Of a stretch of DNA of 64,000 nucleotides, positions 23,864 through 36,549 are shown one piece after another; the stretch's first letter is position 1, and each line of letters opens with the position of its first letter. Both the position numbers and the translations under genes were made by a program. Below the pieces are notes generated by a model. That model was given only the letters and a program-made list of their open reading frames with translations. It was not told where the DNA came from and searched no databases. The stretch is taken from the NCBI GenBank assembly GCA_034190875.2, contig CM067358.1:54799217-54863216 (forward strand), written 5' to 3'. Origin of the DNA: Urechis unicinctus. Its lineage: Eukaryota > Annelida > Polychaeta > Xenopneusta > Urechidae.

Positions 23864-24193
23864 TTAATTTTGCCCTGTGATTTGAGGCCAATGTATTTTC
23901 AAGCTCCATGATGTGTCACATATTAACTCATCCCTAATCAGGGATAGCGTGGAGCAAGCTTGGGGACTCGTTCTGTTGTCAATAGGATTGATAAGAAATT
24001 TAATAATACCTAGTTTTACTAATATCGTTACTTCCAAACCTTTTATTATTTCTTCTTTTTGACATAGCACTACAATTGATTGATGTATTTGCCATGCATA
24101 TAAAAGACCCTGTATTGCACTACCATCTCGATCGATGGAATTACCCATGATCACCGCCTGCAAATCATTAGTGTCTGACATACAGTTTGTCAC
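23864..24193 (-). CDS. Unassigned open frame in the A-specific stretch
   Basis: About 105 codons from ATG 24181-24179 (MSDTNDLQAVIMGNSIDRDG) to the stop at 23864. The composition is protein-like (LLYAWQIHQSIVVLCQKEE, then a hydrophobic run near ILVKLGIIKFLI). It lies largely in a 560-bp stretch with no counterpart in copy B, so it may belong to an inserted element. No family recognised. Confidence 0.25.
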   Translation of the reverse strand: MTNCMSDTNDLQAVIMGNSIDRDGSAIQGLLYAWQIHQSIVVLCQKEEIIKGLEVTILVKLGIIKFLINPIDNRTSPQACSTLSLIRDELICDTSWSLKIHWPQITGQN

Positions 24194-24459
24194 CTGTTAT
24201 CTTACAGCTCTGGTAACAGCCTCATGTTTTCATAACGTATCACTAAACCCACTGAACTACTGATAGCCATGTCTGATATGTATGGATCTGTGCTGTATCA
24301 ACAATTGTATCGCATTAAGAATATTTGATACCATAACTCAGACACGGAAAGCTGTGTCATGCATCTTGCTGTGGCGTGGATGATCATAAATAATTTTCAC
24401 AAATTTGCTTTTACAGTTGTGTCATTGCAGTGTTTGCAAAATCCACCTCTAGGATCACC

Positions 24460-24515
24460 TGTACTGCAGTCCACCTGCACTGAAAGACCACTTGCAATAT
24501 AGGACAACCTGCACT
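24460..24515. repeat. Short 17-18-bp minisatellite
   Basis: Units of the type CCACCTGCACTGAAAGA, related to the arrays at 29255-29335 and 40966-41050. Confidence 0.7.
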
Positions 24516-25314
24516 AGCATTCGATTGTGTTATCCACAGAACTTGTAAGCCGTGCAAGTCGCAGACAGAGTAGGAAGCAATCACTGAACAGGTAAACAGC
24601 AGGTATTTGCACGGGTGAGCAATGAAAGCCCAGGTGCTGGGGTGAGGAAACATAAACGCTATGCGATAACACGAAATAAGCTGATAGAAATAGGGACTAA
24701 GGAGCGGCAGTTCAAGCCAGTATGGAGACATGCTCTGGAAGACCGCTCTGCAAACAATCGAGGCCAATTGGCAATGGTGATCTTTCAAGATATTTGTACC
24801 ATTTCTTTGTTTGATACAATGTTCAATCATTGATCAGAGTCATCCTTCATCATTGTTTACCTTCACGCCATCAGGCATGGTTGCCGTGTTTTATGTACAG
24901 AATAGGATTTGAAGTTAATGTACTGTGACATGGAGTATAAGAAATCTAGCAGCAACAAACAGGCTGATGTAACCATCCTGTGAATATGTTCTGTTGTACA
25001 GAGGCCGATGATGCTTTTCACCATGTCGTTCATGCATATTATCCTGTGTACATTTCAATATTGCGCTGTTTGAAGTTTTTCATTTTCCTCCCTTTTGAAA
25101 TATGATGAATGTGCACTGGACCTGACAAAGGAAAATACGTTTTATTGCATAAATGTGAGTGCCAGGCGCCATTGTTAAACTTATGATGGCTCGATAATTT
25201 GCTAATGGCGTAATATATTATAATCGTGGAAAAAAAACGTTCCATCAATTGGGAATGGTTCCAGTATCTACCATACTGAATACAACACACAACAGTAGCA
25301 TCAACCACTGTTAT

Positions 25315-25626
25315 CTACACTGGCTCATCTCTCTTGGGGCCGCTGAATTTGGAGAAGGTTTTGAAGACAACTTTACACGTTGAGATCAGAAGAACGCCAA
25401 TCACAATAATGAGAACGATGGCTTTAACAAGCTGCATCTCATTGACACCCAGCTTGGTATCTTTGTCTGTTATGGCATCAGTTAAATTGTGTCTAGTGGC
25501 GTTAACTTTCACTGAGCCGTCGAAGCTAGTCATGTTGAGTTCACTGTACTCCACACCATTGACGATGCTTGCCCTTTGTAATGTGACTGCATTCAACGAA
25601 CTATTCACTGGCGCACTTTGATCCAT
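25315..25626 (-). CDS. Small single-pass membrane protein family, copy A
   Basis: The first ATG is 25626-25624, giving 103 residues. Residues 1-65 are hydrophilic with four N-glycosylation sequons (N8-S-S, N31-M-T, N42-A-T, N47-L-T). Residues about 66-84 form one hydrophobic segment (VKAIVLIIVIGVLLIST), and 85-103 are a basic tail (KVVFKTFSKF...KRDEPV). With no signal peptide and positive charge after the membrane segment, an N-outside, C-inside topology is most likely. The N-terminus, segment and tail recur in copies B, D and the two relics. An AG directly precedes the nucleotide before the ATG in A, B, C and D, so this could be an exon behind a shared splice acceptor, for example the first membrane-spanning exon of a larger receptor. 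Function unknown. Confidence 0.5.
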   Translation of the reverse strand: MDQSAPVNSSLNAVTLQRASIVNGVEYSELNMTSFDGSVKVNATRHNLTDAITDKDTKLGVNEMQLVKAIVLIIVIGVLLISTCKVVFKTFSKFSGPKRDEPV

Positions 25627-26169
25627 TCTACTCACATGAAGCAAACTGTGTTAAACGAGACACTGCTTTCTCTGTCACTCCCATCACGCAACCCGGAGTC
25701 AAACACTATCCTTGAAGTCGACTCAATAGATTGTGGAATCCAGCAATCAGCGGAAAGACAACGTCGGCACTTTTGGGGCAATTTCAGGGTAACATTCTTC
25801 TCACCATACTAAGCGTGCAATTTGACGTTAGAGTATCATACTTGGTTCACCTGTCCAGCATGTCAATAATGTTCTGACTTGATTGATAAAAGGGCAAGCA
25901 AATTAATAGAATACCTTCAGGACGAATCAGAATTCTCCTATCTAATATTTTTACCTTTTGCAAGATACCTTGTGTCATCACAATAGCGACCTCCTTGACT
26001 TGTATCCTAATATATCACTTTAATAAGTAATATCCTTCGCAAGGTGTTGTCAGTGCTTGCTCACAGTATGTCTAGATACATTTCACTGCTACAGGCCATA
26101 CTGCGCGATATGACGCGGCTGATGAAACCATTCACTGTCAGATAACCGCACCGCGAGGATAACGGCGGT

Positions 26170-26510
26170 TTATATACGCCCAAACTCCTCTGTGCTGTAG
26201 CACCCAGCGTCAACGCCAGCCTCCGCTGTGAAGGTATTGGCTGCCTGATCCTTCTGCGGCTAATATGCTAGTGGATGTTGCTGTGAGAAGAGTGGTTGCG
26301 CGAGGCGCCTCGTAGGGTGGTGGTGTTGTCAGTGTAAACCCCGCCTCTGTCAGTTTCATTAGCAACCACTCCTCCATACACACACAGCTCGTATTGAGGC
26401 AACTGTGGGTGGCTGTTTGGCTCTCAGCGCAGTTCTTATATCTTGGTAAGTAAATAGTGCATAGGAACATAGAAATAATTACCTGCGCTGTGTATTTCCC
26501 AATTGTAACT
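26170..26510 (-). repeat. Dispersed module M, copy 3 (in duplicon A)
   Basis: On the minus strand: GCAGGTAATTATTTCTATGT, CACTATTTACTTACCAAGAT, then CACAGTTGCCTCAATACGAG, a GGAGGAGTGG block and GGGTTTACACTGACAACACC. It lies about 550 bp upstream of the family copy at 25315-25626 and in the same orientation. It could be that gene's upstream exon or promoter region, but copies at 11.0 and 14.6 kb have no family copy nearby. Confidence 0.6.
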
Positions 26511-27593
26511 CCAATGTAAGCGCCGCGTCATTGTCGTGATGGTAACTAGGTTATATTATTAACTATGGTTGAAATCTATCCATTTTTATAGTGTGTCCTT
26601 GGTTGCTTAGGAATGGATATCTTGACAATTAGCTTAATGATAGCGTAATCACGTAGTTAAATGTACAGACATGATCTCTTATGACGTATTGCCGTTCGTC
26701 AACCAACGAGACAAAGACGGCTTTCCCTGAGAGTTGATGACAAACCGCAGGTTTAGAGTAGAGATCAGAGGAGCGTGGAGCGCCACGTATCATAGGGTAC
26801 AACGGCAGTTAATGGCTACCGATGTGGCTTTGCTTGCCTCTGCGAAACGGTATTAAGCCATTCATAATATACACATATCCTTGTTGCAAGGACATCCAAG
26901 CATAGAAGCCAGTCAATCGTCAGTAACTATATCCGGGCTGGCAAGCTGGGCTGATAACGATGTATTCTGATGGAGTGTGAAGGTGGTTTGTGTGTGGTCT
27001 GTTTGGAGAATGAAACGTGACCTAATTAGTCTGCAATTCGGCTGCCGGTTCAACATGCTCCAGACATGGGATTATAATTGTATGTATTGCTTCTGAACTC
27101 ATGAAACATTAAATACATGTCGTAGTGTTGTACTATACCTTTTTTATGCAGACAAATCAATCGTTAGATGTGGTCTATATTAAAAGTATAATATGGCTAT
27201 ATTGCATCATGTACATTTGTCTGGTATGACCCATGTGGATAAATGCACTCGCTGACCAATCAATGGTCGTTTTAACATTGAAGGAACTGCACCACAGAGC
27301 TCCTGTGTATCTACAGGTCGTAGGGTTGTACAATACCCTTTTTTTATGCAGACAAAGCAATCGTTAGATGTGTTTTAAATCAAAAGCAAAATATGGCTAT
27401 ATTGCAGCATGTTCCTTTTGCTGGTATGACCCGTTTGAATAGATGCACTCGCTGATCAATCCACACTCTTTGCAATGATACTTCTCGTCATACAGCATAG
27501 TATTTGCTGACTGTGACGTCATGCCGACCATTTCATTGCACCAGAGTTACCAGAGTAATGACCAAACAGGAGACGTACACGAGAGATTTATAC

Positions 27594-27882
27594 CACAATC
27601 AATATTAATGCACCAATCATATAGTGTGAATTCGTGAATGAAGTATTTTATTGGTGTCATAGCGAGTTATTACATTCATAGTTACTTTCAACAATCATTG
27701 AGACAGAATATGCTTAATTTGAGCCAAAACTTTCAACAATCATTCTATCTGAGACTGTCTTATGGTTTATGTAAATTTAATGAGAACAAATGTGCGGGAG
27801 ATTGATGACACAATCAATAATTAATGCACCAATCATATAGTGTGAATTCGTGAATGAAGTATTTTATTGGTGTCATAGCGAA
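27594..27882. repeat. 71-bp direct duplication inside duplicon A
   Basis: ATGCACCAATCATATAGTGT with its flanks down to TGGTGTCATAGCGA occurs at 27594-27665 and 27810-27882. Copy B keeps one copy (37876-37948). About 100 bp further on, a second local duplication (TGGTTTATGTAAATTTAAGC) occurs at about 27949 and 27999. Confidence 0.85.
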
Positions 27883-29254
27883 ATTGCTCATCTGTGCACA
27901 AAAGCAGCTCACAACATCTATCTTGGTTCCTGATGACTGTCTAATGGTTTATGTAAATTTAAGCAGAGCATCCACAATATGCGTGCTTTAAACGAATGGT
28001 TTATGTAAATTTAAGCAGAGCATCCACAATACGTGCTTTAAACACTTAAATTGCCATTTGTTAAAACATAATTTGATAATATAAGCCACATAGTTACAAA
28101 AGTTGATCAGTTATATAGTTGATTTGTCTGATGAGAATATTAACCTCAATCACTGATCAGACAGGTGTGGGCTCAACCAGGGACATTGCATCGATGAAAG
28201 TGAGTGATATCGGCAATCGTCTGGAGGGCGCTTGTTAGTTTTACGTCATAGAAGGAACTGTACCACAGTGTTCCTGTGTAACTACGTACCATACTTTGTA
28301 TGATCAAAACAAAATGGCAAACTTACAGTATGTTTACGGGAACTAACGATAGATAAACGGTTTCGTATTTCGAACGGCGTCAACAGGGAGATAATTAAGA
28401 TCAGGTGGGTGCAGGTGCGTGGGTGCAGGTGCGTGGGAGGATGGCTCCTACGGTGAACTTTCTGTCCATATCGCATCAGTGGCTGTGGTTCTATGGTTTG
28501 AGCAGCCGAGCGGTCATGGAGAGCGAACGTAGGAGGCATATTTTACTGGGGTTGCACGTGATTGCTTCACGTCGCATGCAATGCTGCCATCATGGTTACT
28601 TCTGACAGAGTATTCAAAATGTAATTCATTGTAAAGAATACAATCGTTATTTTAGCTTACAGAGGGGTTACTGCCCTTTATCGGAAACGAGGTTGCCAAG
28701 GAAGCTGGGTGGCAACCACAGCTTGGAAACCTGAAGTTTTGATTTTTCAGATTGTTAGTCGCTGCAGTCGATGTTGAAAACTGACGCTTTGTAATTGATT
28801 TACTGTTTACGTTGTAAGCAGGTTGCATCACATTACTGAAAACAGCCTCCGCCAACGGGCACCGTTTTCATAGTCGATCAGATTAAATCATTTTTCTCTG
28901 AGGAATATTACGTTAATGTATCTAACCTATGGACCATATCAAAACATAACATGAATAGTTCGGCCAGCCTGTTCATCAATCTATCACTTCATATTCTTTA
29001 ATAACGTATGCTGAGGGGAGGTACGATTCCTAATTAATTGTCTGCTTGTCTTTGTTTGTTTTATATGGCCATTACACCATACACAGGCCGATATGTCTGG
29101 TTCTTGGTTGTATCAATAGTCAAGAACTCTCGTATCTGTTATGCCAGATCCTTCAGTAGCATTAGCTTCTGATAGTGGCATGGACGATCCGCTTGTAAGG
29201 AACATATAAACGGAAGTTAGCATAGTGTTAACTGTAAGAACATCAACAATGTGA

Positions 29255-29335
29255 ATCCACCTGCACTGTAAGACCACCTGCAATGTAAGAGCATCTGCAA
29301 TATAAGACCACCTGCAATGTAGGACCACATGTACT
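29255..29335. repeat. 17-bp minisatellite, duplicon A
   Basis: About four to five units of CCACCTGCAATGTAAGA. The array is present at the matching place in B (40966-41050) with different unit variants. Confidence 0.8.
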
Positions 29336-32300
29336 GATGACTGGGCGTTGTTTAAATAATGCTCCAGTCAATGACGTCATAAACCTGTTGCGTGTCAGTC
29401 ATATTCAGTGTACTTTGTGCCCAGCGTACCAGGCACCATCCACAATAGTGTCCAGGAGATGTCAACAATATAAAATGCACAGAGTACTGCCCGTTTTCAG
29501 AAATGGTTATCTCGTTGGTACGAAATGGATCGGCGTGCGTTTGTTATCTCGTTGGTACCAGATGGACAACGCCATTTCTATTGTCACTGAGCTTGAAAGG
29601 CATACTGTAATTCTTAATACGTAACATGTATGAGTACAGAAGATTTCGACCAAATGCAATCAATTCAAATTCACCTCAAAAATCATTTTCAAGTTTGAGG
29701 CGATCCAGCAATTCAACAATTTCCGTAAAATCACCTTTGCAAAACACATATCTTCTTAAGATGTAAGATTCCCTTTGATATTTCAAGGTTATATGAGAAA
29801 ACCCCAGATAGTTATGTTGTAGACATAGGTAGATTGTCCTTTCAGGTTACGAACTATCAAAATAACATCTTTTATGTCCATTTCGTGTAGATGTGGGTCT
29901 TTCTGAATATGTTTAATGATATATGACTTGTATGATTGTTCAATGCTACATGATGTTTCATATAGAGCGGTGCATGTATAAGTGAAATAACTGGCAAATT
30001 CATCAGCTATTTTCTGCTTATCAGAAAAGGCGAATTTTGTTGATCACCAAATATTAGGGAATATCCTACTTCTACACACCACTTGCCCAGTGCTTGCTTT
30101 ATGATAGACCACGTGGCCTTTGAATGCTAACTGTCTAACCCAATAATCAGCAAAATAGTTAATTTGTTACTTCCACTTCAGTTAAGTAATAAACGAACCA
30201 CCTTTTTTTATTTCGTTATTCATTTTGTTGAATATTTTTAGTGAAGTTTATTCTTGAAGTGAGATGATTTTATGAGTCCAGGATGGTTGGTCCTTTAATT
30301 TTGTTGCTCCAGTTGTGCGTGTTGGTTAAGGATAGGCGTTATCAGGCGCTGCTGTATATTGGTCGTTAAAGAGGTTACATTCACGACTTGGCATTCACAT
30401 CCGAGAACACTCGTTTAGTCAATTCTGCTCCAATAACTATATAACATACTGAGTGACATAGCTAATGAACACAGCTAATGAACATAGAACGGGAGTCCAT
30501 TGTTACTGATGTACCTGCGTTCCATGTACAAAACAAATATACTGCGTCCGTGGATGGAGCGACTTGTTGACGTGGCCACCAGCTAGTCTTTTTTGCCCAT
30601 CAGCGCCAAGCCAAAGGTGGACACACGTTATTGTGTATGCTCTTGGGGGTGTTGAAGCAGACCTAGTGTTGCATGTGGTGGGTAATCTACTGATGTATTC
30701 GTCAGCGGACACAGCAGCATCATCTCGTCTTTACTCAACATTGCTTCCTAAATAGGCAGTAACCACTAAGTGCAACACCGTACCATTCTGTATATAGATA
30801 GCAGCTATAGAAATGGTGAGATGCAGTCCATATATACCAAACGTCAGTGGCACAAGATAATCCAGAAAGGACAGTGATGATAAAGATGCTCAATCATGGC
30901 TTTATGTTTGATATTAAATCCGTTTCTGCACTTGATGGGTCAATATCCAATATGATACTCAATGTTTTGTGGACCATAATCCTATAGAAGCCTTGATCCC
31001 TCAAGTTAGGAAGAAGATATGAAACGCGCAAGAGATAGATATTTTCAGGTACACATTTGGATGAATGAGGAATGCCTCAACGACTAACTGCTCCATCATG
31101 AATTTCTTCCGCAGTCCTTTGCACACGTAGATGATTTGATAAGAGACAAAGTTCATTTGTACGCTCCATGTAGTTTACAAATTTCATGGCTGGGATGATG
31201 GACTAGGAGCATTACATTACTCGTTTGCAATGAGTTTTGTAAAACTGCACAATATAAACATGTCACAATCATGATGCTCTCATGGCAGAAATCAACATAA
31301 GGACCATGACTCACGGCATACTTTCGTTACGTTGAAATAGAACTAAAACAAATTAGCAATTTGATACCATTGCTCTACATTGATATTTAATTTGCAATAT
31401 CCTTTCACGAGTATATAATGGCTGTTGTCGCGCATGGCGCAGTTGTCATGTGGTTACATTGAAGAGAAAAAACCCAGTTATTGTACCTGACTTCACCTTG
31501 GCAATGAAAAGGGTAAATGGGAATATCTGTGGATGGTATAATGCTCATCAATTATTATATGTTATGGAAAATAGATTTATTTATACATAGAGCAAAAACA
31601 TACGCCAGTGTTCTTGTTGTCGCATTAATGATGCTTCATACTAGCAATAGGGAGTCATAGATGCTGTGATGCATGAATGTAAGACGCAAAATGTTACGTT
31701 GTGAAACGTCTCACCAACTTGACAAGTGTTCCACATTTATCAAATTATTGTTAAGGATACCAGCTTGTGGCAAACTAGAAGTATTGAAAAAGCATTCGCG
31801 ACTTCTGCTTCTTGCAGAAATAAACACTTAAGCTAACATCTGATCCTTCTGCTCTCAATCAACAGGTATAGACAGTATGGTGTTACCTACTTAGCACAGA
31901 CGATCTCTCCATATTTCCAGATCGCTGACAAATCACGTAAATATTAATATTGGTCAATACTCGCATATCCGTCGGCCGTAGACACAGATGTTCTCGACGA
32001 GACAAAACTCGTTAATTCTCTCCTAGACTTGACTTGGGACAAAACTCTACGACCAGATCAATGTTATTTACATTGCCTTTGCACGGATGTGGGTTCTATA
32101 TCTCGAACATTCTGACTTTGTGAGCAATCAGATTCAGTTGACAATTCAGATCATATATTTGCAGATAACACAATCTATCTACGATTTGCTTTGAATTGTA
32201 CAGATCAATTCCTACCTAGAAATGCCTCGTAGGACCCCACGGCTAAATAGAGCCAGCTCATCTGCCCAAAGTCTTTGAAGAACGATAAAAAGGCACTTCT

Positions 32301-32552
32301 GGTGAGCCAAGCGAAAAAATATGGTCATTTTGTCGCAATTACGGGTTGTGGCGGGTATAACAATCACATGCCAGTGATGTCCGAGATGGCCACTGATTGT
32401 TCCATATGGCTAATTCCGCCTAATTATCTACATGTACAGCGGTATCTTAGGGGACGTTATCTTTGTCATATGGTGCAGCTGGAAAAAAACAAGTCCTGGT
32501 GTACAGCAGTATTCGCAGACCACTCTACCCAAAATCTGTGTTAAGGCAACAC

Positions 32553-32695
32553 CTGCCGAGTTCGGGAATGAAGGCCTCTAGATATCGTTTTCAGCTCATA
32601 AACGGGTTCCATGATAAGGTATCGATTATACGCTGTGTTCTGCCGAGTTCGGGAATGAAGGCCTCTAGATACCGGGTTCCATGATAAGGTATCAT
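32553..32695. repeat. ~87-bp direct repeat at the end of duplicon A
   Basis: CTGCCGAGTTCGGGAATGAA occurs at about 32554 and 32641, each followed within about 60 bp by GGGTTCCATGATAAGGTATC. Copy B has a single version at about 44808. Confidence 0.85.
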
Positions 32696-33820
32696 TACAC
32701 GCGTTCCCCCATATATCCGTTTCATATTAACCCCAGTGGCATACACAAGTGATAATCAGGCGACAGTTCAAACACCACACATGTTATTTCATTGGGTGTA
32801 AGAGTATTTTTCTGTCCAGCACTAACTGGTTATGAGGGGTTTGTATGATCTCAAGCAATGTTCTGGAACAGATTGCATTTGCAAAGTCTACGATAAGTGT
32901 GTGTATATTGTTTACAACATGTGCTGTAAACTGGGCATGATGAGCAACCACCATATCAGACCCACACTTCTATCTGGTGGATGACAATCATGACCGATTA
33001 GTCGTGGGCTTCCTGTAAGTTACTCGTCATCAGTTTCCAACAAGTTATCGGTGACAAAGAGGAATGATGCAGCGAGGTCACAACAACAACCAACAGAGCA
33101 TCAGGTCTACTCTTCAACGTTCGGTGTGTTTTAAATGCCCACAACAAATGGAGATCGTAAATATTGTAGTGGACACGTTGGATGTTTAATATCCAATATT
33201 TGATTTTGCATATAATTGTCGCCATCAAAGTAATTTTGTGCAGTCGGCTGCTCAGAAATTATTCATTGACAGCATCCGCTTGGTTATCTGTGGCATTACG
33301 TTTTCATCATAATGCATAAATGCACATCCGAGGACACCTGTGTAGTCAATTGTGCTCAAATAACTTTATAGAATGTTGTAGTTAGTTGTGCTCAAATAAC
33401 TTTAAAGAATGTTGTAGTTAGTTGTGAAACGGTGGAAAAATTGATGACGCATCTAATGCACACATCACATAGAACGGAAGTCCATTGTTACTGATGCACC
33501 TGCGTTCCCAGACAACCAACTACTGATGAACGCTTCAATTTTGCAAAACAAATATACTTCGTCCTTGAATAGAGCGACCGAGCTCAACCCGAAAAAGAGA
33601 CGGCGAGTTGACGTCAGTGTTCACGTCCATTGAAGCCAAAGTACAAGGTATTGCTGTGCAATTCCTATAACAGGATGCTTTCATCGCTCTACTCGTTTGC
33701 TTGTCAACCATTATACTATTCATATTTGGTTTACAGAATGTAGAGATATCGTATGTCACTAGTGGAAGCAACAGACGAAACGACTCGTGGTTTGGTTGTT
33801 TATTTAATGAACTCTCCTTA

Positions 33821-34025
33821 CGCAAACCTAATGGCGTAATCACACTCCTCCACAATCATTCCGCAAACCTAATGGCGTAATCACACTCCTCCACAATCAT
33901 TCCGCAAACCTAATGGCGTAATCACACTCCTCCACAATCATTCCGCAAACCTAATGACGTAATCACACTCCTCCACAATCATTCCGCAAACCTAATGGCG
34001 TAATCACACTCCTCCACAATCATTC
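33821..34025. repeat. 41-bp minisatellite, exactly 5 units, B only
   Basis: Five 41-bp units (CGCAAACCTAATGGCGTAAT...) with one visible substitution (GGCGT to GACGT in unit 4). It is absent at the matching site in copy A, so it expanded after the duplication. Confidence 0.95.
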
Positions 34026-35741
34026 GCCTATTCTACAGTTCACACCTTCCATATCCGTTTACTCAATACACGACAATATGATATTCCAACAGCCTTCCAC
34101 ACAGTCACCCAGGACTCACACCTCTTATTCATTCACTCAATACAATAAAGCACGAGCAAACACACAATGCAGGTTACCAGACAACCTTTCATTCAATTAT
34201 CCCCGCCTCATTCTTGCCACACCCAAATAAAAAAACATAATACAGCACGCCCAACAATTAAAAGCCAATTTAAAAAACAGAGCGAAAATTATCTTCATAT
34301 CGAATCACAGTTGATTGGATACTACACAGACAGTAGCTTTTGACTAATAATTTTTCACTCAGAAGCACACTGACATGAAGCTACTGATTTGGAAAATCTC
34401 ATTATAATTGCTCCAGTGTATTGAGGCATCCACAGTTAACACCAGCGACTCGCAGCAGCTATTGTAAAAGGATCGTTGTAAGCATAATCTACTAGGCATG
34501 CACATATTCAGAATCCATCATGAGACAATCCAGTGATATTACCACCTCATGAAAGTTTAATGGAAGATAGCTGTATAAAATATCTAGGTTTCATCACAAC
34601 ATACCACATTCGCTTTCATTCAACATCTCAGGTATGTGAAATGAAAGGTAACACAATGCTGTGGGCTGAAAGCACAGCAAAATACTGCCAATTGTGTGCT
34701 GTATTTGACGTCATGTTGTACCTAATGTGATGATGGTTTATAGCTGACTTGAGATGAAAGCCTCTGGGCCTGCTACTGATGGGCGGCATTCTCACTTTAA
34801 CTGCTGAGTTCTATTACGTCAAACTCTGGTCTTGGCTAAGACACCCTTTATATATGGCATGACTGTGATCTTAAAACGCTCCCAAGATTCTTACTTATCT
34901 ACCCACTGAGTTCCCGGATCTACACTTTGTCCCACCTGATACTAACAGCTTCACAGTAGCATTCTATTGTGATATCTACAGAACGTGTAAGCCGAGTAAG
35001 TCGCAGACAAAGTACGAAGCAATCACTTCACAGGTAAACAGCAGGTATTTACACGGGTAAGCAATGAAAGCCTAGGTGCTTGGGTGAGGAAAAATCACTA
35101 TGTGATAACACGAAATAGGCTGATTAGGAATGGGGTATGGGCTAAGGAGCGGCCGCCCACCGCAATACAGACGCAGTACAAGCCAGCGTGAAGACCAGGT
35201 GAAATGGTGATCTTTAAAGATATTTGTACCATTTCTTTGTTTGATACAAAGTTCAATCATTGAACAGAGCCTATCCTTCATCATTGTTTACCTTCACGCC
35301 ATCAGGCAAGGTTGACGTGTTTTATGTACAGAATATGATTTGAAGTTAATGTACTTTGACATGGAGTATAAGAAATCTAGCAGCAACAAAACAGGCTGAT
35401 GTAACCAACCTGTGAATATGCTGTACAGAGGCTGATACTGTTTTTCACCATGTCGTTCATGCATATTACCCTGTGTTCATTTCAATATTGCGCTGTTTGA
35501 AGTTTCTCATTTGCCTCCCTTTTGAAATATGATGAATGTGCACTGGACCTGACAAAGGAAAATACGTTTTATTGCATAAATGTGAGTGACGGGCGCCATT
35601 GTTTAACTTATGATGGCTCGATAATTTGCTAATGGCGTAATATATTATAATCGTGGGGAGAAAACGTTCCATCAATTGGGAATGGTTCCAGTATCTACCA
35701 TACTGAATACAACACACAACAGTAGCATCAACCACTGTTAT

Positions 35742-36053
35742 CTACACTGGCTCATCGCTCTTGGGGCCGCTGAATTTGGAGAAGGTTTTGAAGACAATTT
35801 TACTCGTTGAGATAAGAAGAACGCCAATCACAATAATGAGAACGATGGCTTTTACAAGCTGCATCTCATTGACACCCAGCTTGGTGTCTTTGTCTGTTAA
35901 GGCATTGGTTAAATTGTGTCTAGTGGCATTATCACTCACTGAGCTGTCGAAGCTAGTCATGTTGAGTTCACTGTACTCCACACCATTGACGATGTTTGCC
36001 CTTTGTAATGTGACTGCATTCAACGAACTATTCACTGGCGCACTTTTATCCAT
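35742..36053 (-). CDS. Small single-pass membrane protein family, copy B
   Basis: ATG 36053-36051; 103 residues. It aligns to copy A without any insertion or deletion. From codon 1 onward there are 10 residue differences; an eleventh lies in the six open codons upstream of the ATG. All four sequons and the whole hydrophobic core (VKAIVLIIVIGVLLIST) are kept; the following Cys is Ser here. Counting the 330-bp open stretch by eye gives about 12 non-synonymous and 5 synonymous changes, so constraint is weak at best. Starting 12 bp upstream of its ATG, B lacks 58 bp that A has, between CAAAC microhomologies. It may be a functional gene, an exon, or a recent pseudogene that has not yet broken. Confidence 0.5.
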   Translation of the reverse strand: MDKSAPVNSSLNAVTLQRANIVNGVEYSELNMTSFDSSVSDNATRHNLTNALTDKDTKLGVNEMQLVKAIVLIIVIGVLLISTSKIVFKTFSKFSGPKSDEPV

Positions 36054-36549
36054 TCTATTCACATGAAGCAAACACTATCCGTGAAGTCGACTCAATAGAT
36101 TGTGGAATCCAGCAATCAGCGGAAAGACAACGTCGGCACTTCAAGGCAATTTCAGGGTAACATTCTTCTCACCTTCCTAAACGTGCAATCTTACGTTAGA
36201 GAATCATACTTGGTTCACCTGACCAACATATCAGTAATGTACTGACTTGATTGATGAAAGGGCAACCAAATTGATAGAATACCCTCAGCACGAATCATCC
36301 AGAATTCTCCTATCTAATGTTTAACGAAACTGCGGGTTTCTCGAGTTTCGACACTGGCAGTCATTTTCACCTTTTGCAAGATGTCATCACAAATAGTGAC
36401 TACCTTGGCTTGTATCACTTTGATAAGTATTATCCTTCGCAAGGTGTTGTCAGTGCATGCTCACAGTAAATCTAAAAACATTTCACTGCTACAGGCCATA
36501 TTGTGACGCGGCGGACGATCCCATTCACTGTCAGATAACCGCACCGCGA

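Larger units (their letters stand above)
23240..32770. repeat. Large tandem duplicon, copy A
   Basis: Collinear with about 33590-44975. Clear paired anchors: AAAGAGACGGCG (23246/33594); CACACAGTCACCC (about 23470/34100); the family gene (25315/35742); module M (26170/36550); CACAGCTTGGAAACCTGA (about 28718/38778); GGCCGATATGTCTGGTTCTT (about 29085/40798); GGTGAGATGCAGTCCATATA (about 30815/43395); AGCACAGACGATCTCTCCAT (31897/44260); GGGAATGAAGGCCTCTAGAT (32563/44818). A lacks about 1.2 kb present in B (39590-40780). It has its own unmatched stretches at about 23880-24440 and 31080-31270. Confidence 0.85.

Noticed and set aside
25039..25308. 89-codon minus-strand frame just downstream of family copy A (35466-35735 in B)
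   Set aside because: It begins at GTG with no early ATG, has no counterpart after copies C or D, and is equally explained as 3' untranslated or intergenic sequence shared by the recent duplication.
25334..25621. Plus-strand open frame of 95 codons (and its counterpart at 35761-36066)
   Set aside because: It is antisense to the membrane-protein copies; the minus-strand frame is the one conserved in copies D, C and the 4.8-kb relic.
33821..34025. CRISPR-like array
   Set aside because: Units are contiguous with no spacers; the same holds for every other tandem array here, and the genome is eukaryotic.
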